A stretch of 64,000 bases of DNA from Leptobrachium leishanense. Its lineage: Eukaryota; Chordata; Amphibia; Anura; Megophryidae. Below the pieces are notes generated by a model. That model saw only the letters and a list, made by a program, of their open reading frames with translations, did not search any database and had not been told where the DNA came from. The stretch is from the NCBI GenBank assembly GCA_009667805.1, contig CM019064.1, positions 380,243,120 to 380,307,119 on the forward strand, written 5' to 3'. Position numbers and translations under genes: made by a program. Numbering within the stretch: the stretch's first letter is position 1; the number at the start of each line of letters is the position of its first letter. Positions 33,080-44,291 of this stretch are shown piece by piece.

Positions 33080-34200
33080 TTGTCCGTTCAGAACCCCACC
33101 CGTCTATTAGCCAACCGCTCCCCCCACAGCTCCAGGGCCACTACAAGCGGGAACAGCTCCAAAAACGTCAAGTTCCGAAGTGGACCACTCCGAAGGCCAA
33201 ACCTGCGCGCACCATGCTCCCCGCAAATAGACCCTGAAGCCATGGGCCCACGACGCATCAGCAAAGAGCTCAAGGGACTCATTGTCCACCTCCGCTTCCT
33301 ACCAATGCGTTAAGCCATTGTATTTCAACAGAAAGGACTGCCAGACAACTTGGTCCGCCCGCAAGGAACTGTTGATACGCACAAAATGGTGCGCTGCCCG
33401 AATTCTCGCAGTTGACAATGATAAGCAGCAACAAAAAGCGCAACCCATAGGCATCACCCGGCAAGCAAATGGCCTAATAACGACTGTAGCTCAGAAAGCC
33501 ACAATTTTGCGACACCCCCCCTGAGCTCTAATCACCAACCGCAGCAACACTTGAATCTTCTGAACCGGAAGCTGAAAAACTCTTAAGCACCGTGTCAATT
33601 TCGATACCTAAAAAGGTGATCAAACAACCAGGGCCCTCCGTTTTATCCTCCGCCAGCGGTACCCCAAATTCCCTAGCCACATCCCGAAAAACCTGCAACG
33701 GTTCAACGCAATCGACGGAATCCGATGGTCCCACGAACAGAAAATCGTCAAGATAATGAACCACCGAATTCCGCCCAGTACGCTGACATACCACCCATTG
33801 CAAAAAAGAGAAAAGCTCAAAATGAAAACAGGAAATCGAGCAGTCCATAGGGAGACAACGTTCGTAGAAATGCTGACCCCCGGATCGCACAACCAAGCAG
33901 GTGGTAACAATCGGGCCTAATTGGCAACAACCGAAAGGCCGACTCCACATCAGCCTTGGCGAGCAAGCAGCCAGGCCCTGCATCCCTCACGAGCTGCAAT
34001 GCCTCGTCAAATGAGTACCGTACCCGACAGCCCTCCCTGCCAATGCCGTCGTTGACAGAAACCCCCGCCGGATAGGACAGATGGTGTATCAAACGAAACT
34101 TGCCTTCCTCTTTCTTGGGCACAACGCCCAAAGGAGAAACCCGGAGGTTAGGAAAAGGAAGCTCCCGTAAGGCCTGAGAGCCGAACCCTGTCCTCTCTTA
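33080..34200 (-). pseudogene. Ngaro reverse transcriptase and RNase H
   Basis: RT: GVVPKKEEGKFRLIHHLSYP (start of the palm), CLLAKADVESAFRLLPI (motif A Asp), and SVVHYLDDFLFVGP (catalytic YLDD), followed by ITFLGIEIDT. RNase H: SLELFADASWAHGFRVY (first Asp). At least three frame changes are needed (near 33900, 33530 and 33300). The order and motifs match Ngaro/DIRS Pol. Confidence 0.85.
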
Positions 34201-35260
34201 AAACGCCAGATGGGGGCCCCCACAGAGCGAACAATCGTGCCGGAATTTGCAGTTAGCGGACCAGTGGCAGTTGGACTCATTAAAGAGCGAACACCACCCC
34301 TTTCCAGCCCCCGCTGGCACTCCCGGGGTCCTAGGTGCAGTGGATCCTGGAAAGGGAGACACCACAGGTCGACTAGGCGTCATAAGTAGAAGCCATAAAT
34401 TGGTGTCCTACACATCAAACCTGAGCCCAGGACGCACCGCCATCTTCTGCCGGAACTGCTGGTCATAACGGAACCAACCCTTGTTCCCGTAAATCTTAAA
34501 CGCCCCCCAGATTGAATCGATATAAGCAAACAAGGAAACGCTGCACTCTGGGAACCGCTCGCACAAAATTGTGCAGTACGCCAAAAAACCCTGCAGCCAA
34601 TTGCCAAAAGTGTGAGGCAGTGTTTTCTTCCACTTATCCTTCTCTTCCGTGAACGGGTCAGGCTGTCTGGGACAGTCCACTGTCTCCCGCTCCACCGAAA
34701 TTAGGGTAAGAACATCTACGTATTCCCCCTTCCAAATCTTCTCACATATTTCAGCAGTGACCTGCAACCCCATGGGAGCCAACTCAGAGGACCCGTAAGC
34801 CGGTCCAGAACCCCTTACACCGACAGGCATAAGAACCCCACTCTCTGCCGTAACCGGAACCCAAACGGGCGCTGGAGGAACCACAGAGGTGGGTGCCGGA
34901 GTCCCAAAAACCGCCAGGGGCACGACAGTAACAGCAGCAGGCGCAGCGATCCCAAGGTACCCCCATCAAAAAAGTCCCAGCAACTCCAACCGAACCTGGT
35001 ACCCGTACATTGGCAGCCTCCGCAATCAGCCACTGCCCCAGCCCTTGCACAAACACGGACGCCTGCACAGCCCCAACGTACTGCGTAGACTCGGGTACCC
35101 CCCTAGGCGCAGAGCTAGACGCAACAACCGGCGCAAGCACCGCGTCACCAGTAACTGTGGGCACAGGTAAACTCTGTGACGCATTCGCCCTTGCAGTAGC
35201 ATCTGAACCCTCCTGCCATCGCCTAAGCGCCTCAACCAGGGTCTCCATTAACCCCGTTGT
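34200..35260 (-). pseudogene. Ngaro gag-like protein with zinc knuckle
   Basis: It starts with METLVEALRRWQEGSDATAR (about 35248) and a Val/Pro/Ala-rich region. After a frame change comes a conserved helical segment (NWLQGFLAYCTILCERFPE, then YIDSIWGAFKIYG) and finally a Cys/His cluster, CHWSANCKFRHDCSLCGGPH (about 34215-34275), typical of Ngaro and DIRS gags. It probably forms the retrotransposon ribonucleoprotein. Frames change near 34900 and 34390. Confidence 0.75.
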
Positions 35261-35460
35261 TATAAGCAAGTTAATTAGATGTTGAATTAAAAGGCGAATA
35301 TTTTTAACATTGAAGCCTATGGGGTAAAACCTTTCCCACACCTTGTTACTAAAACATTTCCCACTGATTTGCCACTGTAGAGGTACTGTGTGCGGATTCA
35401 TATGCTGCATTGCAACCTATGGGTTAAAAAGCCTTGTTTGTTTAGAAAAGCTTACGACAC

Positions 35461-35828
35461 CTAAAATTGTAACTCGAACCGGCAGCCCATACCTATCGGT
35501 AAGTACGTAAGCATTTTAAATGATATGATATTCCTATGCTTGTAATATCTGTTACCATTGTGAGTTGGTGGAGTTGTGCAAATCTGTGTGTGTAGCTGCC
35601 TCTTCTCACTGTTCAAGACTGAAGGTGCCTCTGAGTGACAAGCTCACAAAAACACTACTCTCACCTGCATACTTACACATGCACGCTCAGGCAACATATT
35701 CACTCACAAATAACTTCTGACACAACAACAAAGTTTGATGCCTAAAATATTCATCTATTATTTACAAAAGGCACCATAATTATTTTTTTTCTCTACCAAA
35801 AATATGAATATAAACATTAGACTTCTTA
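35461..35828. other. Interior Harbinger C sequence, non-coding
   Basis: AT-rich sequence between the Ngaro insertion and the end of the MADF gene. It may hold the 3' untranslated region of the MADF gene; no other feature seen. Confidence 0.4.
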
Positions 35829-35850
35829 TTAAACTATGAACAAAAAATAT

Positions 35851-36447
35851 TTACAAGTCGCAATACTCTGGCGTATTGTCGTCCATGAGGTCTGCCAGGT
35901 ATCCAGCGTATGGGATGCTGCCAGAGGGTTGAGGGCCTGCATCAGGTGGCATGGGTGGTGGCTGCTGGTGTCCATGAGAGATGGCCAGCAGATGGGGATT
36001 GAGGATCGCATATATAGTTTGCATCGTCTGCACTCGGAAATGAATTAGTTGGTTCCGATCCATCTGCCGCATCAGAGGCAGGATGGATCGGAAGGACATA
36101 TGGTGGTCCTCCTCATCACGGGGCGTAGCAGCCGCCGCCCCAGGACCTTCCACAGTTGGAGCCTCCGCTCCTTCCACCTCTGCCTCCACAACCTCCCTCT
36201 GAGCCTCCACCTCTCCCTCGGATGCATCAGGGACACTGGACTGGCTGGCCGATGTTTGTTCCGCTGCTGGGTCCAGGAGATGTGCTGGCTCACTGCAGCC
36301 TCCACATGTCTGTGGCTTGAGGAATGCCAGCCGATCGGCATGTTTGTAGGGCCGAGACCTTTTGGCCCCTGACCCGGACCGTCCACTTTGCTCTATCTTC
36401 TTCAAATGGCGGATATAGTTGTCGCGGATGGTCCGCCACTTGAACAT
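35851..36447 (-). CDS. MADF-BESS accessory protein of Harbinger C
   Basis: The 198-codon frame is intact. It starts inside the MADF domain: FKWRTIRDNYIRHLKKI (the 'kW..lRd.y.r..k' helix), a basic SGAKRSRPYKHADRLAFLKP segment, a Glu/Ala-rich linker (about residues 75-110), then MSFRSILPLMRQMDRNQLIH with following FRVQTMQTI, a BESS dimerisation motif near residues 122-150. An upstream exon for the first MADF helix is expected beyond about 36460, where the strand reads an acceptor-like pyrimidine tract. Harbinger accessory proteins help the transposase bind TIRs. It faces away from the transposase exon at 36525, a divergent pair. Confidence 0.72.
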   Translation of the reverse strand: MFKWRTIRDNYIRHLKKIEQSGRSGSGAKRSRPYKHADRLAFLKPQTCGGCSEPAHLLDPAAEQTSASQSSVPDASEGEVEAQREVVEAEVEGAEAPTVEGPGAAAATPRDEEDHHMSFRSILPLMRQMDRNQLIHFRVQTMQTIYAILNPHLLAISHGHQQPPPMPPDAGPQPSGSIPYAGYLADLMDDNTPEYCDL

Positions 36448-36524
36448 TACATCTTGTACTATTAAAGAAAAAGAATGATATAATGAATGTTATTGCATGT
36501 GATCATAACCAAAAACATCTCATT

Positions 36525-37235
36525 TTTCGTACAGGTATCTTGCAAGTGGCTACAGTCTGCAAGATCTCCACTTAAATTTCCGTATTGGACGAACAACAGT
36601 GGGCAAGGTGGTGCCAGTGGCGTGTAGAGTGGTGGGGCGGAGGCCCCAGGCATCCACTTCAGGGGGGCATGTACCCCCGAGAAAATATTGCCGGCGGCCG
36701 CATGCTTTTCCCTCCTACGAGCGGCCGCCAGCAAAAAAAGCTCTGCCGCTCGCCTGGGGTTCTGTACACCAGCCAGCCGCAATCTCGATCGCAGAGTTCA
36801 CGTGAACTCCGCGATCTCGCCAGATTGCGGCTTGCTGGTGTATAGATCCCCCCCCCAGGCAAGCGGCAGAGCTTCTCGGGAGAGCAGACAGGAGAAGTGA
36901 GTTGGGGGCAAATATATCCTTGTGTGAGCTGCTGGGGCAATATATTAATGTGAGCTGGGAGGGGGGTACCCTGGGCCCATGTTATGGAAAGGGTTCGCAA
37001 GACTTTTCTCACATGTCTTACTATTAGATCTTGTCATTGTTTTGGAGGGGTAGCATGCAATCAAAGCGTTGGCCCCAGGCATCAAAAGCCCTCTGCTCCC
37101 CACTGGGTGGTGCGCAACATGTGTCAAACGATTTGTGACACCCTGAGGGAGAAATGTATCCCTACATCGCCTGTAAATACATGGGCCAATATAGAGGAGG
37201 GTGTATCGATTCAGAGATTCCTTTGCAAATAATTT
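36525..37235 (+). pseudogene. Harbinger C transposase, N-terminal part
   Basis: An acceptor ('tttttcgtacag') precedes YLASGYSLQDLHLNFRIGRT and TVGKVV, the 'yLa.G.sf..l...f.ig..tv..iv' start of PIF/Harbinger transposases. The frame is cut by a hAT MITE at 36615-37105. It resumes at 37106 with VVRNMCQTICDTLREKCIP and TWANIEEG. The catalytic part expected next is absent before the right TIR (37516), so the gene is internally deleted. Confidence 0.7.
36615..37105. mobile_element. hAT MITE, 491 bp, exact 8-bp duplication
   Basis: It starts CAGTGGCG and ends CCCCACTG. Exact target duplications GGTGGTGC lie at 36607-36614 and 37106-37113. The interior contains a long imperfect palindrome, about 36738-36873, centred on GAGTTCACGTGAACTC, with arms sharing 'agctctgccgct.gcc'. 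Removing it restores the transposase reading frame. Confidence 0.9.
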
Positions 37236-37519
37236 CTGTACTGCCAGCGGTCACGTGCCATGGCAGCTTGGGAATTTAAAATGTAAACATTTGTTCTCAC
37301 TGTTTGTACATTCATATAGAACACGTTGTTGCTAAATACATGTACTTTTTGCGGACATTTTTGCGTGTCACTTTTCCGAATGTTATTTTTTGACGGATGA
37401 CAAAATGCGCGAGGATTGTAATACCACCGTTAATTTCCGCGCAATAACGCTTAATGCTGCGCACAAAAAAAATTGCGCTGCGCGGACGAATTTGCGCAAA
37501 GAATGTAATAGGGCCCAAC

Positions 37520-38690
37520 ATGTTAATAAATTTATTGCGTGGCTGGGCACAAAACCTCGTCCTCTAGGAGATACATCGATGATGTGCTTATGATTTGGAG
37601 AGGGACGGAGGATGACTAGGAATATCTGGACTATTTAAATAGTAATGATTTGGGCATTCAATTGTCCAATGTCTGGAGTAGAAGTACCATTAATTTTTTA
37701 GATCTTGAAATATACGTGAAAGAAGGAAAGCTACAAACCCGTACATATTTTAAAGCTACTGATGTCATCTCTCGTGTTGGTTGGAGGGGGTTCCCCGGGG
37801 ACAGATGTTAAAGATTAGGTGTAATTGTACGGAGTTAGTTGACTACCAACTACAGGCTGGGAAATTGTCAGCTGAGTTTGTGGACAAGGGCTATGATCGG
37901 GATAAGATTAAAGAAGTTGTGGAGGAAGTACAGGTGGTAGATAGGCAAGCCCTATTGAAGTACAAATCTAAGGTTAAGGATAATAAGAAGGATATGAACG
38001 TGGTCCCCTTCATTTTCAATTATAGTACTGGCAATAGAGGGATTAGGAGGATAGTTCGTAATTATTGGGAAATCCTGCTACAGGATCCAATTTTGTGGGA
38101 AATCATTCCGGATAAACCACAGTTTATTTGTAGATGTGCAAGAAATATTAAAGACGTTTTTGTGAATAGTGCCTTTAGGAATAATGGAGGAAAGAAAACC
38201 AATATGTTGGGAGTCCGAGAGGGCTTTTAGAAGTGTGGGAAATATTTAGGTTGCAAAAATAATTATGAAAAATTCACTGTGATCATCAGAAATAAAACCA
38301 TCGCTATTAGGGGTGTATATAATTGTGCATCAAAATATGTAGTATACTGTCTGACGTGTCCATGTGGATTGCACTACATTGGGAGTACATCTAGACCTTT
38401 AGCGATACGGTTGGGAGAACGTCTTCGGAATATTAAGAAGGCTTATGAATTGCATAACCTCTCTTTACATTTTAAGGAACATCATGCACAGGAACCTCCT
38501 GATTTAGAGTTTTGTATCCTTTAAAAAGGTTAAAAAAAGATTGATTTAAATCTCATATTAGCCAGAGAGGAGATGAGATGTATTTTTGAAAATGGTACTT
38601 TAGTCCCCTTTGGCCTTAATAATGATTTTGAGGTACGTCACTTTTTATAACCCTTTTTTTCCTCTTTCTTTCTGCCACAATATATTTTTT
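37520..38690 (+). mobile_element. Penelope-like element (GIY-YIG type)
   Basis: A 5'-truncated copy. The left limit near 37520-37556 follows directly on the Harbinger C duplication. Coding content is the RT end plus a GIY-YIG endonuclease; 38525-38690 is 3' sequence. A second, reverse-oriented Penelope gene end is at 51515-58655. Confidence 0.8.
37556..38524 (+). pseudogene. Penelope RT C-terminus and GIY-YIG nuclease
   Basis: Frame pieces: YIDDVLMIWRG (RT catalytic YIDD, 37573) and INFLDLEIYVKEGKLQT. An intact frame (37781-38230) follows with VPRGQMLKIRCNC and PIFNYSTGNRGIRRIV-type sequence (FIFNYSTGNRGIRRIVRNYW begins at about 38012). Last is VVYCLTCPCGLHYIGSTSRP (38338-38397), a GIY-YIG nuclease core with Arg-containing IRLGERLRNI and HFKEHH. 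Frames change near 37615, 37780 and 38240. The nuclease nicks target DNA to prime reverse transcription in this group. Confidence 0.82.
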
Positions 38691-38713
38691 CACATACTTA
38701 AATCTAAAATATG

Positions 38714-38796
38714 TACAGTCAGGTCCAGAAATATTGGGACATTGACACAATTCTAACTTCTTTGGCTCTATACACCACCACAATGGAGTTGGAAGG
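38714..38796 (+). repeat. Isolated Tc1-like terminal repeat
   Basis: 'cagtcaggtccagaaatatt' plus the next 60 bp match the left TIR of the element at 9761 with few changes. No other part is present. Confidence 0.9.
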
Positions 38797-38999
38797 AACT
38801 TCCTTCCTTCCTGGGTGGTGTCTCTGGGGTGGAAGCAGATGAGAACGAGGAGGTGTCCGAATGGGACTCTCTGTCTCGTCTTTCAGCCATGTTAAATTAT
38901 AAATAATTGCAATTTTTTTGGCCTGTCAAAATTGTCAAAACTGGCTCGATAAAGTTATGACATCCGTGCGCGCGCATGGCATGCGCGACCGGCGGACGA

Positions 39000-39345
39000 A
39001 TCGGATCCGACTACGAAGGAATTATCGTATCGACAGAATTATCGGATCATTGGAAACAAGTGATACTCATTTACAAATACAAAATTTACAGAATCAGCAA
39101 TATAACCGATAATAGTTAAATATACGATGTCCAGAATTACCGAAATGGAACCAAAATCACGAATGGAGCGAAAAAAATAAATTTCGATTTGACACATTTC
39201 AAGTCCATTCGAAAACTCCGAAATTTTTCGTTTCGGATCTGTCGGTTTTCGGGTCCGACCCGATTCGGAAAATCGGCCGAATCCGAAGACACGAATCGGG
39301 AAATTTCATGAAAATTCCGAAATTCTGAAACGCACATCCCTACTG
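39000..39345. repeat. hAT-like terminal region rich in CGAA/TTCG
   Basis: Dense CGAA, TTCG and CGGAT motifs finish with 'gaaacgcacatcccta', a common hAT terminus in vertebrate genomes. A similar end occurs near 42660-42720 ('acgaatgcacacctcta'). The partner end is not clear. Confidence 0.5.
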
Positions 39346-40943
39346 GATACACTGCAGAGCAAGCATCCCATGTCTTACTCTCTCCTGCTGAACTCACTTA
39401 GAGTGCCGCCTCTCTGATAAATCATCTGAGTGCACCACGTGTCCTGACCATGGGCGGAACTACCAGGGTACAGTGAGTGCCACAGCATTGGGGGTCCATA
39501 ATCTGCTGCCAATGCCTATGCTAGGCCGCTCGGCCAGACCACTACCACTGGAAAAAGGAATTCAGCCCCTCCCTGCAAAAAAAGTTAGGTAACCAGTATA
39601 TTTTTTTAACAATGATTTGTTAATCATTTATATATTTATTCTAACATAACTGTTTTTAAAAACCTAAACTATTAATAAAATATTATTATTATTATTCTTC
39701 ATGTATTTGAGTTTTACTTTGAAGCTCTGTGATATGGTTATACACGGCGCACATTACTGTGAGTTTTACTACTGTGGATCTCTGATAGTCATACATGCCG
39801 CACATTGCTGTGGGACTCTGTGATACGCTCATACACATTGCACATTACTGTGAGTTTTATGTGATATACATGGCGCACATTCAGTTTTTTTTTTCTTTCA
39901 GGGGGTACTCGGGGTACTCATTACCGGTACCGGCACCTCACCACCAGCCAGAACTAACAGAGAGCATGATGCTCCTCCCTTCTCCTGCAGCGGCAGGCAG
40001 AGAATCGGAAGCGCTCGGCAGCTCATGTTGCTCCTGAACGCTTCTGATTGTCAGGAGTGTATGTAGGGACTGATAACCCCCCTCCCCCAGTAAGTGACAA
40101 GGGAGGGCTGCTCCCCCTATCTCTGCAGCCGCTGAAACTTTGAACAGCATGGAGAGGGGGTTGCAGCATGTTTACACACATCTGCCAGAGCTGCGGATTG
40201 TCAGGCAAGCGGTGTGATCAGACGAGCTGGCACTGTAAAGTGGTAGTGAGTTTTATTGCTGTGGAGCTCATACACACTGCACATTACTGTGAGTTTTATT
40301 GCTGTGGAGTTCATACATACTCAGCAAAACTGAGTTTCATTGCTGTGGTGCTCACAAATGCTAGGGGATAATCCACTCAGTGCCATTGTTGCAAAAAACA
40401 GCTAACAGCCCTGCAAAACAGATTTTTCTTGCAACAGAGGCACTTAGTGGATAACCCCCATAGGGATACAACAATAGTTGTAGTTCATTTAAAGGAACAC
40501 ATTATTAAAAAATATGGTTCCTTTTTATAGTGTCTTCCTTTTAAGTGAACTACAACTATTGTTTATGAGGACATGAAAATAGTCATAATAATCAGTTTTT
40601 CCCCGGGCGTGAGAGTACCCCCACCTATTTTTCCAGAAAAAAAGCATTGCACACAATACATTAAAAATGGTTTGGCTGGGGGTTGACTCCCAGAGCTTAG
40701 TGTGAGTGGCACAATGCAGTCTGTGCTCGATGGAAGCCCAGATTGTATCGCTCAGAGAGGGAGCACACTGGACTATGCAAATCTGAGTCCCTGACAAGGA
40801 TTCTGATATTTTGCACCTCCCCAGTCTTGTGCCATAAGGCGGCCGCCTGTCCATCCTCATATTAAGCACCAACCCTGCACCTAAACTACAGTGTAGAGCA
40901 GTGCAATCTCAAAGCAAAAGCTACAAATTTATCTTGCTGCTTC
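39346..40943. repeat. Unassigned repeats and small hairpins
   Basis: A motif of the form 'cacattactgtgagtttta' recurs at about 39750-39870 and 40275-40300, and in reverse at about 46445-46560 inside another hAT. Two hairpins lie at 40368-40455 ('ggataatccactcagtgcc' with 'gcacttagtggataaccccc') and 40470-40562 ('tagttgtagttcatttaaag' with 'ttttaagtgaactacaacta'). No gene. Confidence 0.5.
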
Positions 40944-43081
40944 CAGTGCCGGATTTATAATTAGGCAGAGTAGGCATGTACTTACAAACTCCTTCCACTA
41001 GGGGTGCCTTGCTCTGTAAAAATTACAGGGGCCTAAATGATTGTAAATTTTATCTCTGAAGCCCTACAGGCTATTGGGACATATAAGGTATCATTGGAAA
41101 GGACAGATTATGCCTTTCCAATGATACCAAGCCTGATCAGGTTTCTATAAAGAGATATATAACAAAAATATTTTTTTTCTAATGCAGCACTCTTCACCTT
41201 ACAATTTATAAAGTTAACAATGATGCTGCACTAACCTTTTCATTTCCCATATCAACAGCAAGGGATGGCACAATGCATTATTTCATCAACAACCTAGACT
41301 GTGGCACTGCAGTGAGGAGAGACCCAGGGTCTTTGGAACCCAACATTTCTGATTTTTACATCATCCAAAGTCAAGTGAGGCGTCATTGGAAAGGTTAGAG
41401 TCTGACCTTTCCAATTATAAAACCATGAACATGTTCTTTTTAAAGATAAAAAGTTGAAAAAAAAATGAATTGCAAAATTCACTTTATTCTCTGTTCTAAG
41501 GCAGTGACTAGATATGCTTATAAAGCAAGCAATGGCACTACACTAACTCACCTCAATTTCCACGCCGGGAGGTGGTGGTGCAATGCGTTATTACACATCT
41601 TAAACACAAGCTCTGCTTCGAGGAGTGCGGGGGCCTTTGGAAAACTTTATCTTCATTCATTACATCCAAGATCATGTTAGGTGTCATTGGACAGGTCAGA
41701 GTTTGGCCTTTCTACATTGTGTTTCCATGTTTGGAATCATTAGAATGTAAAAAGAAGAAAATATTCCCCCCCTTTTTGTTCCATTGCAAAGCAAGTTTTG
41801 ATATCCTAATGAAAAATTGCAGTAAATAAATCCACATCAAAAAATGAAGTGGTAAAAATTAGATGTATGGAAAATTTGTTTAGTTTTAAATTAATTTCGT
41901 TCTGTTTTAGCTTTGCTTCCTATTCTGTTTTGTAATTTTGTCACCTATACAATCGATAGTTAATATCGATTCGAATTTCAGATCACTACAGAATGGATGG
42001 AGATTGGACTGGAGACAGGGTGACAATTCGTTTCATAAAGTCGTTTGCTGTTACGTATTATGTAGGTTAAGATCGTTTCGATTTTGACTTCAGTAATTAA
42101 TCCGTTCGGATCGGTGGTAATTATTATTAAGCGCCAACACATTCTGCCGCACTGTACAAGGTGCATTGGGTAAAGACAGGACAATTCTACAATACATACA
42201 GGAGGCAGGTCAGTATTCCTGCCTGCAGATACAGGAGGACGAGAGGGCCCTATTCCTGTGGGAATTTACAATCTAGATGGGTGAGGGGGATTCGAATTTT
42301 GGATCACTAAATAAAACACCCAATTAATCAAATTTTGCTGTTTAAAGGCAAGCTAGGGTTAGATAGTAAGCTGTCTCACAGATTTAGTACCTGAGGCCGA
42401 TTTACAAGGACAGGGTGCTTGTGAAAAAGTAAGACAAAATTAATTAGTTTCATAAAGTCGTTTGCTGACTGTAGTACTTGTATGTATTGTAATTTAAGAT
42501 CAATTTGATAGTTGATATATCGATTCAAATTTCAGATTACTAAATAAAACCCCAATTAATCAAATTATTGTTTTATGATGAAACTAACAAATTCAATTCA
42601 TTAGATACCATTTTGTTTCAAATTCGGATCAAATCGATTTGTTATTTCAGAAGTACTTCTGAAATACAATTAACGAAATTCGTTAATTCCAATTCGTTAC
42701 GAAACGAATGCACACCTCTAGTAAAAATGTCACGTCTCAAAAGACTGAGCTGCGGCTTTATTAACCAAAATTTTGGTTACTCCGGGCTAAAATGGAGCAT
42801 CATTTTCTATAGTTAGGGTTATATATCTGAGTTAGACTTACAAACTAGGGTTAGGGTTAACCTGAGCCCTAACATTCTACTCCAATTTTGCTTCATTTTA
42901 AGACTACAGATCCTGCCCCTTCATTTGATATGACCACAGAGAAATTGTTACTTAAAAAAAAATAAAAAAATTCCCAAAACAAAAAGTAAATAGTAGTTTT
43001 GGTACTTCTGAGATTTTTTTTTTGGGAGGGGGCACCCAGATCTCTGTAATTTCCGGCTCCTGAGATGTAAATCCGGCTCTG
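40944..43081. mobile_element. Non-autonomous hAT, 2.1 kb
   Basis: Left end CAGTGCCGGATTTATA and right end, as reverse complement, CAGAGCCGGATTTACA: 14 of 16 match. Flanks GCTGCTTC (40936-40943) and GCTGCCTT (43082-43089) agree at 6 of 8. It has no transposase. The interior holds three related stems of the type 'ggt.tcattggaaagg' with 'cctttccaat' (near 41090, 41385 and 41680), an L2 fragment, and repeated 'ccaattaatcaaat' blocks. Confidence 0.7.
42119..42300 (-). repeat. L2 3' end fragment, diverged
   Basis: Starts 'taattattattaagcgccaa' and includes 'gagggccctattcctgtggg' and 'tttacaatctaga', the reverse complement of the L2 tail near 3478-3620. It is nested in the non-autonomous hAT. Confidence 0.75.
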
Positions 43082-43552
43082 GCTGCCTTGCTTTGCACTG
43101 AAAACAGTGTGTCACAACCTTATCCCGTCACACCCAAAATAGAGTTATCTTGATTTTACATTGTAATGCATTGTAAAGCACTCATTAGCATATCAAAAGA
43201 TCATTTTCACACATTTTAAAAGCAGAATTAGTGTGTCCCATGTGGAGAAACAAAATCCTTTGTTTTTTTTCTCTCCAAGCACCCTGGAGAGACATAAAAC
43301 CAGCTGCAAATAGCAGCCCTAAACAGCACTGTAACAAAAAGATCAAATAGATTACAGCTGCCAGGGAGAGGGCAGAATGCAGGGTGCGCTCTGTACAGGG
43401 ATAAGATTCTGGGGGTTATAATGACTGGAAATCCCTGTATAGTTTAGATACAAGCTGGTACTGTAATCTCCACACAGGCATTAAAACACATACCAATAGA
43501 AAATAAAAATCTGTATTTTTTTTTTGTTTTTTGGAAGCTGCATTGCTAAAAC
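43082..43552. other. Unassigned DNA
   Basis: No gene or recognised repeat is visible. Confidence 0.4.
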
Positions 43553-43631
43553 ATAGGACATACTTGAAAACGAGAGAAATCTCAATGTATCCTTCCTGGT
43601 AAAATCCTTTATAAATAAATAAATAAATAAT
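43553..43631 (+). repeat. LINE tail fragment (family A)
   Basis: 'ggacatacttgaaaacgaga' to 'cctttataaataaataaata' matches the 21400-21466 tail closely. Confidence 0.88.
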
Positions 43632-43712
43632 CTCATTATGATCACTACCCACCCATAAGCAGGAGATTTCACCAATTATATTATTTATCTTAAGCACATT
43701 TTCTTTATCGGA

Positions 43713-44160
43713 GGCTAGGGTCAGACGAGCGTGATTTCTACGGACTGTACGTCCTTGCACATGGACGTACGTCAGTACGGAAGACGCAGTAGTGGCCACA
43801 CAGTCCGTTTTTTTCACTGACAAATATTTTGACGGATGTAGGAGGGAAAATAAATTAAAAGGCAAAACCATTTTGTCCGTGAAAAATGCTGGACGTATAA
43901 ATGCAGTCCGTCTGACCCCGTTCCATCACTCACACACAAAGCTATGCAGACGTTGCGGACGCAGCGCACTTTGTGCGGCCGTTCTAGGGGTTGTACGTTC
44001 TTGCCTGCCTTGCGTCCGTGGGCCGCGGCCGTTGTGCGTCCGCAGTTCAGTGCGGACGTACTTCATGTGTCAGGCTCCAATGGACTTTCTTTCATGCTAT
44101 CACGGACGTACTTTTAGGCGCAATCACGGACGTGAACACTACGCTCGTCTGACCCCAGCC
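43713..44160. mobile_element. GGCTAGGGTC foldback MITE, copy 3
   Basis: Starts GGCTAGGGTCAGACGAGCGT and ends CGTCTGACCCCAGCC. The left flank is GGA and the right flank TAA, so no matching duplication is visible. It abuts the hAT element beginning at 44164. Confidence 0.75.
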
Positions 44161-44291
44161 TAAAACGGATGGGGAACCTTTTTTCTGCCAAGGGCCATTT
44201 GGAGATTTACAAGTTCATTCGAGGGCCATACAAAATTAACAACTTAAAATTTCGCCAACTATACTTAGGAAGAAATTTAATAAACTCTCCC

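Larger units (their letters stand above)
30690..35460 (-). mobile_element. Ngaro-type tyrosine-recombinase retrotransposon
   Basis: In minus-strand order: gag with zinc knuckle (35260-34200), RT and RNase H (34200-33080), tyrosine recombinase (32914-31950) and SGNH hydrolase (31925-31350), then terminal repeats (31345-30734). No integrase or aspartic protease is seen, as expected for this group. Duplicated blocks at the 3' side match the split direct repeats typical of Ngaro. The outer limits are approximate. It sits inside Harbinger C. Confidence 0.8.
30371..37516. mobile_element. PIF/Harbinger transposon C with nested elements
   Basis: The left terminus GGCCCCTATTACATTC (30371) matches the reverse complement of the right terminus GAATGTAATAGGGCCC (37501-37516) with one mismatch. 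Both are flanked by AAC (30368-30370 and 37517-37519). GCGCAA-rich subterminal arrays lie just inside each end (30371-30620 and 37390-37505). Contents are a nested Ngaro element, a MADF-BESS gene on minus, and the first part of a divergent transposase gene on plus. Most of the transposase is missing, so the copy cannot move itself. Confidence 0.75.
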
